From Deltaproteobacteria bacterium (GTDB lineage: Bacteria; Desulfobacterota; Desulfuromonadia; Geobacterales; Pseudopelobacteraceae): a DNA stretch of 8,288 nucleotides. Both the position numbers and the translations under genes were made by a program. The notes under the pieces are model-generated. The model searched no databases. It had not been told where the DNA came from and saw only the letters and a program-made list of their open reading frames with translations. The DNA is taken from contig JAURXC010000367.1 of NCBI GenBank assembly GCA_030654645.1, positions 1 to 8,288 on the forward strand, read 5' to 3'. Below, piece after piece: positions 5,385 to 8,288 of the stretch; the first letter of the stretch is position 1; every line of letters begins with the position of its first letter.

Positions 5385-6923
5385 TTACATTCCTGCGGTA
5401 GTGGCCCTGATGATTTCCCTGAGCCTCCCGGCAAACATACCGTCGGATTCCGGAATGATGTCATCGGGACGATATTTGTCGAGCAGCGAAAGAGCATTGT
5501 TGAAATGCAGTTGCGACTCCCTGACTTTTCCCTGCCGCTGTTCAAGACTTGCCAGCGTGAAATGCGCCAGAACCATGTCCTGGTCGAGGTAGAGCGCTTT
5601 TTTGAGCGCCGTGGCGGCCCCATCGTACATACCCTGCTCCTGGAGAATGACGGCGCGGAGATAATGGAGCCCGGAGGAGAGTTTGTCGGTTGCAAGCGCC
5701 CGCTCAGATGCCTTTAGCGCCTCAGCGAGCTTTCCTTCGTTTGCGTATATGCGGCACAGCAAAGCCAGGGCACGGGTGTCGTTACTGTCCTGCGTCAGTT
5801 GCACGTTAATCATTTCGGCTGCTTCGGTGTATGCGCCTTGTTCGTAGAGTGTAAGAGCTCTCTGGTAAGGAGGAATTTCTGCCCCTTGAACCGGGGTAGT
5901 CTCCAGAGCCGGGGAATGGGGGAACCGGGGAATCGGAGTCTCTTCTTGAATCGGAGAACCGGCGACTCGTTCTGCATCAGGGAACCGGTGAATGGGAGAA
6001 AGGGAGAGATATTCTTCACCTGCTCCGTTTCTCCATTTCTCCGGTTCTGACTTTCCCCGTTTCCCCGATTCTCCGGTTCCCTGCTTTCTGTAAAGAGTCG
6101 CATCGGGGAAGGAAACCGGATCGAACCCGGGAAAGAGTGCGTTGGATGTTTCACAGGGACTGACAAACAGCAGGCCGTCATCCATGAGGCAGTGCTTGAA
6201 GCGTTCGACGACCGTTGCGGCGCGTTGCGGGGTGAAATACATCAGCACGTTCCGGCAGAAGATCAAGTCAATGGCGTTGGTGCCGGTGACGAGTGATGGG
6301 TAACAGTCCTCTACCAGGTTAATGCTTGAAAACTTCACCATTTGCTTGATGTGGGGAAGTAATTCATACTGCTTGTCTCCCGCTGGCCTGAAGTAGTTGT
6401 TCTTGAACCACTGCGGTGAAGTGCGGAAAGACCAGTCTGTATATATCGCTTCCCTTGCCTTGCGAAGGGAGTGAGGGTTGATGTCGGTCGCCAGGATCGA
6501 TACATCCCAGTCGCGCATCGCTTCGCGCATCCTGTGGAGCAAAATGGCAATGCTGTAAGGTTCTTCTCCCGTGGCACATCCCGCGCTCCAGATACGCAGC
6601 CGTTTTTCGCCGTCCCGGCGATTTTTTATGATTTCGGGGATGATCTGCCGTTCGAGGATTTCGAAATACCGTATTTCTCGCAGAAAATAGGTTTCGCCGA
6701 TCGTCAGGTAACAGGACATGGCTTCAATCAGCTCTTTGGATGGCGGGTCGGATGTGAAGCGGGACATGCACTCATGCACATCCTTGAAACCAAGCTCATT
6801 GGCTGCCGTAAGGATAGATTGTTCAAGAGTTTTCCATTTGGATGGGGGAAAAAACAGCCCCATCTGCCCGGCGATGCATGTGCTGAGTTTCGCCAGATCA
6901 GTATCGTCAAGGAGGTGTTTCAT
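5385..6923 (-). CDS. cheR: CheR-type chemoreceptor glutamate methyltransferase with TPR domain (WspC-like)
   Basis: This 512-residue cytoplasmic enzyme would methylate receptor glutamates using S-adenosylmethionine. An N-terminal helical CheR domain at about 1-75 leads into TIGETYFLRE (74-83), the SAM-binding IWSAGCATGEEPYS (111-124), the acidic strand end LATDIN (144-149) and the IFCRNVLMYF motif (221-230), all standard for CheR. After residue 280 comes a low-complexity linker (about 281-348) encoded by repeat-like DNA, then about four TPR helix pairs at 352-485. TPR-bearing CheRs are typical of WspC/FrzF-type systems and fit a receptor lacking a tethering pentapeptide. The ATG overlaps the stop of the preceding cheW by 4 nt (ATGA at 6923-6920), and no strong ribosome site is seen, so translation is probably coupled. 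It is longer than a plain CheR (about 280 residues) because of the linker and TPRs. Confidence 0.95.
   Translation of the reverse strand: MKHLLDDTDLAKLSTCIAGQMGLFFPPSKWKTLEQSILTAANELGFKDVHECMSRFTSDPPSKELIEAMSCYLTIGETYFLREIRYFEILERQIIPEIIKNRRDGEKRLRIWSAGCATGEEPYSIAILLHRMREAMRDWDVSILATDINPHSLRKAREAIYTDWSFRTSPQWFKNNYFRPAGDKQYELLPHIKQMVKFSSINLVEDCYPSLVTGTNAIDLIFCRNVLMYFTPQRAATVVERFKHCLMDDGLLFVSPCETSNALFPGFDPVSFPDATLYRKQGTGESGKRGKSEPEKWRNGAGEEYLSLSPIHRFPDAERVAGSPIQEETPIPRFPHSPALETTPVQGAEIPPYQRALTLYEQGAYTEAAEMINVQLTQDSNDTRALALLCRIYANEGKLAEALKASERALATDKLSSGLHYLRAVILQEQGMYDGAATALKKALYLDQDMVLAHFTLASLEQRQGKVRESQLHFNNALSLLDKYRPDDIIPESDGMFAGRLREIIRATTAGM
5885..6083. repeat. Low-complexity repeat array inside cheR linker
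   Basis: This stretch encodes cheR residues 281-347 and is built from degenerate copies of a GGAACCGG-GAAT-GG(GA) unit. Copies on the plus strand lie near 5911-5937, 5948-5962 and 5980-6004, and inverted copies lie at 6025-6051 and 6055-6083. Segments 5983-6004 and 6025-6046 form an inverted repeat matching at about 18 of 22 positions across a 20-nt loop. The encoded peptide is Pro/Ser/Gly/Glu-rich (IHRFPDAERVAGSP, TPIPRFPHSPALE) with no recognisable fold, while conserved CheR and TPR sequence lies on either side. Confidence 0.75.
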
Positions 6924-7390
6924 GGCTGTTCAAGATCCACAAGATTGTCAATTGATCCGGTTTCGCCGGGGGAGAGCAGCTTCTCAGGGTTTTGAAGCAG
7001 GATCAGGCCGTCGGGGAGCTTGATCACCCCGGACAGATACGGTAAATCAGGGATGATTTCAGATGTCTCGGTCTGCATCTGTTCCGAGTATTCCCTTACC
7101 TCGCAGGCCGTGTCCGTCATGACTGCAAAGCTGTGTGCGGCACAATTGATTATGATCAACTGGTCGCTGAGTTCTATGGAGCGCTCCGGCAACCCGAAGC
7201 GCCGGCGGAGATCAAGCACCGGAAGAATTTTACCCTGGACATTGATCACCCCATGGATGAATTCCGGGCTAGTCGGCACACTGGTGATCTCCACCATTCT
7301 GACGACCCGCTCCACTACCCCGAGAGGAATCCCGTAGCGTTGCTCATTAAGAGTAAAGATTACGATCTGATCAGTTCTGGTCATGGGCAT
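6920..7390 (-). CDS. cheW: CheW-type coupling protein, first gene of the operon (WspB-like)
   Basis: This is a 156-residue single-domain CheW adaptor for receptor-CheA complexes in the cytoplasm. The signature GVINVQGKILPVLDLRRRFG at 47-66 is very close to the family consensus, followed by DQLIIIN (76-82) and a SGVIKLPDGLILLQNPEKLL stretch near the end. It lacks the N-terminal extension of the second CheW. The start is either 7390 or, two codons later, 7384: a GAGAG sequence precedes both, with a better spacing (9 nt) for 7384. The stop overlaps the cheR start by 4 nt. As the first gene after a 376-nt noncoding stretch, it probably lies next to the operon promoter. Confidence 0.93.
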   Translation of the reverse strand: MPMTRTDQIVIFTLNEQRYGIPLGVVERVVRMVEITSVPTSPEFIHGVINVQGKILPVLDLRRRFGLPERSIELSDQLIIINCAAHSFAVMTDTACEVREYSEQMQTETSEIIPDLPYLSGVIKLPDGLILLQNPEKLLSPGETGSIDNLVDLEQP

Positions 7391-7476
7391 GATCTCTCAT
7401 TCAGTGCTCTGGTGAAGATTGCTGATCTGAACCGTGTGATGTTCCAAGCCAGATTCCGCGGGCTGATCCGGAAACA

Positions 7477-7493
7477 CATCAATTTGTGTGCCA
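7477..7493 (-). promoter_or_regulatory. Weak sigma-54 (-24/-12)-like element upstream of cheW
   Basis: On the minus strand, 7493-7478 reads TGGCACACAAATTGAT. The TGGCAC half matches the -24 consensus exactly and the spacing is right, but the -12 half is TTGAT where TTGC(A/T) is expected, so the key GC pair is only half present. The position, about 90 nt before the cheW start, is suitable. A short inverted repeat (ACACA at 7474-7478 with TGTGT at 7485-7489) overlaps it. Confidence 0.22.
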
Positions 7494-7580
7494 ATGTTCA
7501 CAAAGGCCTATGGATGGGCGATTTGCCTTGAATGCGCGCTTTCAGGGGCTGGGTTGGGCGGGTGAACTGGGCGGGTAAAT

Positions 7581-7602
7581 CTGCAGGTTTTTTTCCACTT
7601 TT
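7581..7602. repeat. Direct repeat copy 1 (AGG-T7-CCAC-T4)
   Basis: This 22-nt copy contains AGGTTTTTTTCCACTTTT and matches 7667-7688 at 21 of 22 positions (CTGC versus CTGA at the start). The two copies are offset by 86 bp in the same orientation, in the noncoding region upstream of cheW. Two equal copies suggest a binding site or a duplication remnant. Confidence 0.7.
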
Positions 7603-7617
7603 TTTGTAAATAGGGAA

Positions 7618-7645
7618 TTTATAAACGATTCAGAGGGGTTATAAA
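7618..7645 (-). promoter_or_regulatory. Weak sigma-70-like promoter candidate
   Basis: On the minus strand TTTATA (7645-7640), a 16-nt spacer and TATAAA (7623-7618) resemble -35 and -10 boxes, at 4 of 6 and 5 of 6 consensus positions. The surroundings are AT-rich, so chance matches are likely. It would give a leader of about 220 nt before cheW. Confidence 0.2.
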
Positions 7646-7666
7646 GGTGTAAAGTTTCTTTGCACA

Positions 7667-7688
7667 CTGAAGGTTTTTTTCCACTTTT
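7667..7688. repeat. Direct repeat copy 2 (AGG-T7-CCAC-T4)
   Basis: This is the second copy of the 22-nt repeat, 86 bp from the first and about 280 nt from the cheW start. The homopolymer T7 is the same length in both copies. The sequence next to the repeats differs, so this is not simply a long tandem duplication. Confidence 0.7.
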
Positions 7689-7766
7689 GTTTGATTGGGG
7701 CTCATTTGACAGGATCTGTTGAAATTGATTTGATGAATAGCGGATCGACGGTAGGGGTCAACGTTT

Positions 7767-8288
7767 TTACGAGGAACGCTGCGGTTTCTTCTTCCCGGTC
7801 AGAAGCAGAAAAGCCAGGAAACCCCCAGCAGTGAGGATCACCACCGTGGCGCTGACCCTGAGCAGGTTGAAAACGTAGCCGTTCTGCTGCGGATCATAGG
7901 TGAAACAGTACTCCATTACCGAGCGGATTGCCGAGCCGCTCCTTCCCTCGCGCGCCTCGGCAATCGCCAGGGCCAGGTTCTTGGGCAGCACCGAGACGCC
8001 GTACAGGTAGCGGATGATCGTGCCGTCGGCCGAGACCACCACACTGGCAACCGGGTGCAGGAACTCTTTCCCGCTGCGTTGGAAACGGTAGCCGATGGCA
8101 TCGGTCAGGCGCCTGATGGTGGCGGCGTCCCCGGTCAGGAATCGCCACCCCTCCTGGGGAAAGGGGGGTCTGATCGCGGTCAGGTAGGTGCGTTTGCTCC
8201 TGGCGGCCATTTGCGGGGCCTCGTTCTCGTCGAAGCTGACAGAAATCACCCGGTACTCTTCGTTCGGCCGGCGGTTGAGGTTCTGCAG
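7767..8288 (-). CDS. SCO1/SenC-family protein with C-terminal membrane anchor (partial)
   Basis: This frame is open to the right edge; 173 C-terminal residues are visible. A GTG at 8249 is not the real start, because family-like sequence continues upstream of it (LNRRPNEEYRV). The text matches the thioredoxin-like SCO1/SenC fold: VISVSFDENEAPQMAARSK (residues 14-32 of the visible part), the conserved metal-ligand histidine H78 in EFLHPVASVVVSADG, then IIRYLYG and MEYCFTYDPQQNGY. The CxxxC copper-binding motif would lie before the edge. A hydrophobic helix at about 145-164 followed by GKKKPQ looks like a C-terminal anchor with its tail in the cytoplasm. Such proteins deliver copper to, or reduce the thiols of, cytochrome oxidase subunit II outside the inner membrane. 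It is on the same strand as the che operon but 376 nt upstream, so probably a separate unit. Confidence 0.88.
   Translation of the reverse strand: MQNLNRRPNEEYRVISVSFDENEAPQMAARSKRTYLTAIRPPFPQEGWRFLTGDAATIRRLTDAIGYRFQRSGKEFLHPVASVVVSADGTIIRYLYGVSVLPKNLALAIAEAREGRSGSAIRSVMEYCFTYDPQQNGYVFNLLRVSATVVILTAGGFLAFLLLTGKKKPQRSS

Larger units (their letters stand above)
7391..7766. other. 376-bp noncoding region between SCO1/SenC gene and che operon
   Basis: I see no convincing gene in this stretch. The part nearest cheW (7391-7580) is of ordinary composition. The part from about 7581 to 7740 is distinctly AT-rich and contains two copies of a T7-CCAC-T4 motif. It must hold the 3' end of the SCO1/SenC transcript and the promoter for cheW. 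No strong hairpin plus U-tract is visible after the SCO1/SenC stop on the minus strand. Confidence 0.7.

Noticed and set aside
4938..5717. 259-residue plus-strand open frame crossing cheW, R3 and cheR
   Set aside because: It lies antisense to three well-supported minus-strand features and reads through repeat R3 (PLSGGK-type peptide). No family resemblance; it is open because of codon bias and the repeat.
5810..6181. Minus-strand frame of 123 residues within cheR
   Set aside because: Alternative-frame reading of the linker repeats (NRRNGE-type peptides) with cheR clearly coding on the same strand in another frame.
7133..7531. 132-residue plus-strand frame extending into the noncoding leader
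   Set aside because: Mostly antisense to cheW, with no family features and no ribosome site; the tail in the leader is not conserved-looking.
7720..7766. Terminator for the SCO1/SenC gene
   Set aside because: I looked for a stem followed by U residues on the minus strand after 7767 and found only short, weak pairings.

Overview
The window holds most of one chemosensory operon on the minus strand, read from right to left, plus the 3' end of an unrelated SCO1/SenC-type gene at the right edge. The transcription order is cheW (7390-6920), cheR with TPR repeats (6923-5385), a second cheW with an N-terminal extension (5264-4737), a membrane chemoreceptor (4717-2966), a hybrid cheA with a C-terminal receiver (2872-485), and a cheB-type gene starting at 376 and cut by the left edge. 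This gene set (two CheWs, a TPR-containing CheR, one MCP, a CheA-REC hybrid, a CheB and no flagellar genes) is that of the Wsp-like, 'alternative cellular function' class of chemosensory systems. In Pseudomonas that class controls a diguanylate cyclase (WspR) rather than the flagellar motor. Here the order is B-C-D-A-E-F in Wsp terms, with the receptor placed between the second CheW and CheA. An output regulator would be expected left of the window but cannot be seen.

The organism is probably a Desulfuromonadia/Geobacteraceae-like bacterium. This is an inference from the protein style, the moderately GC-rich coding sequence, the SCO1/SenC protein with a C-terminal membrane anchor, and the GC-rich palindromic repeats. 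No marker gene fixes it.

Layout: 1-376 cheB (partial); 377-484 gap with palindrome R1; 485-2872 cheA, with an in-frame palindromic insert at 2316-2435; 2873-2965 gap with R2; 2966-4717 MCP; 4718-4736 short gap; 4737-5264 cheW; 5265-5384 gap with R3; 5385-6923 cheR, with a repeat-derived linker near 5885-6083; 4-nt overlap; 6920-7390 cheW; 7391-7766 noncoding leader with direct repeats and weak promoter candidates; 7767-8288 SCO1/SenC (partial).

How the genes would work together: the receptor senses a signal and, through the two CheWs, sets the autokinase activity of CheA. Phosphoryl groups from the CheA Hpt histidine pass to its own receiver, to the CheB receiver and probably to an output regulator outside the window. 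CheR methylates the receptor and CheB demethylates it, setting adaptation.

The proteins are of a known kind. The unusual part is the repeat load. Every intergenic gap in the operon longer than 20 nt is filled by a copy of one roughly 75-bp GC-rich palindrome, and two of the proteins carry separate palindromic repeats translated in frame inside interdomain linkers.
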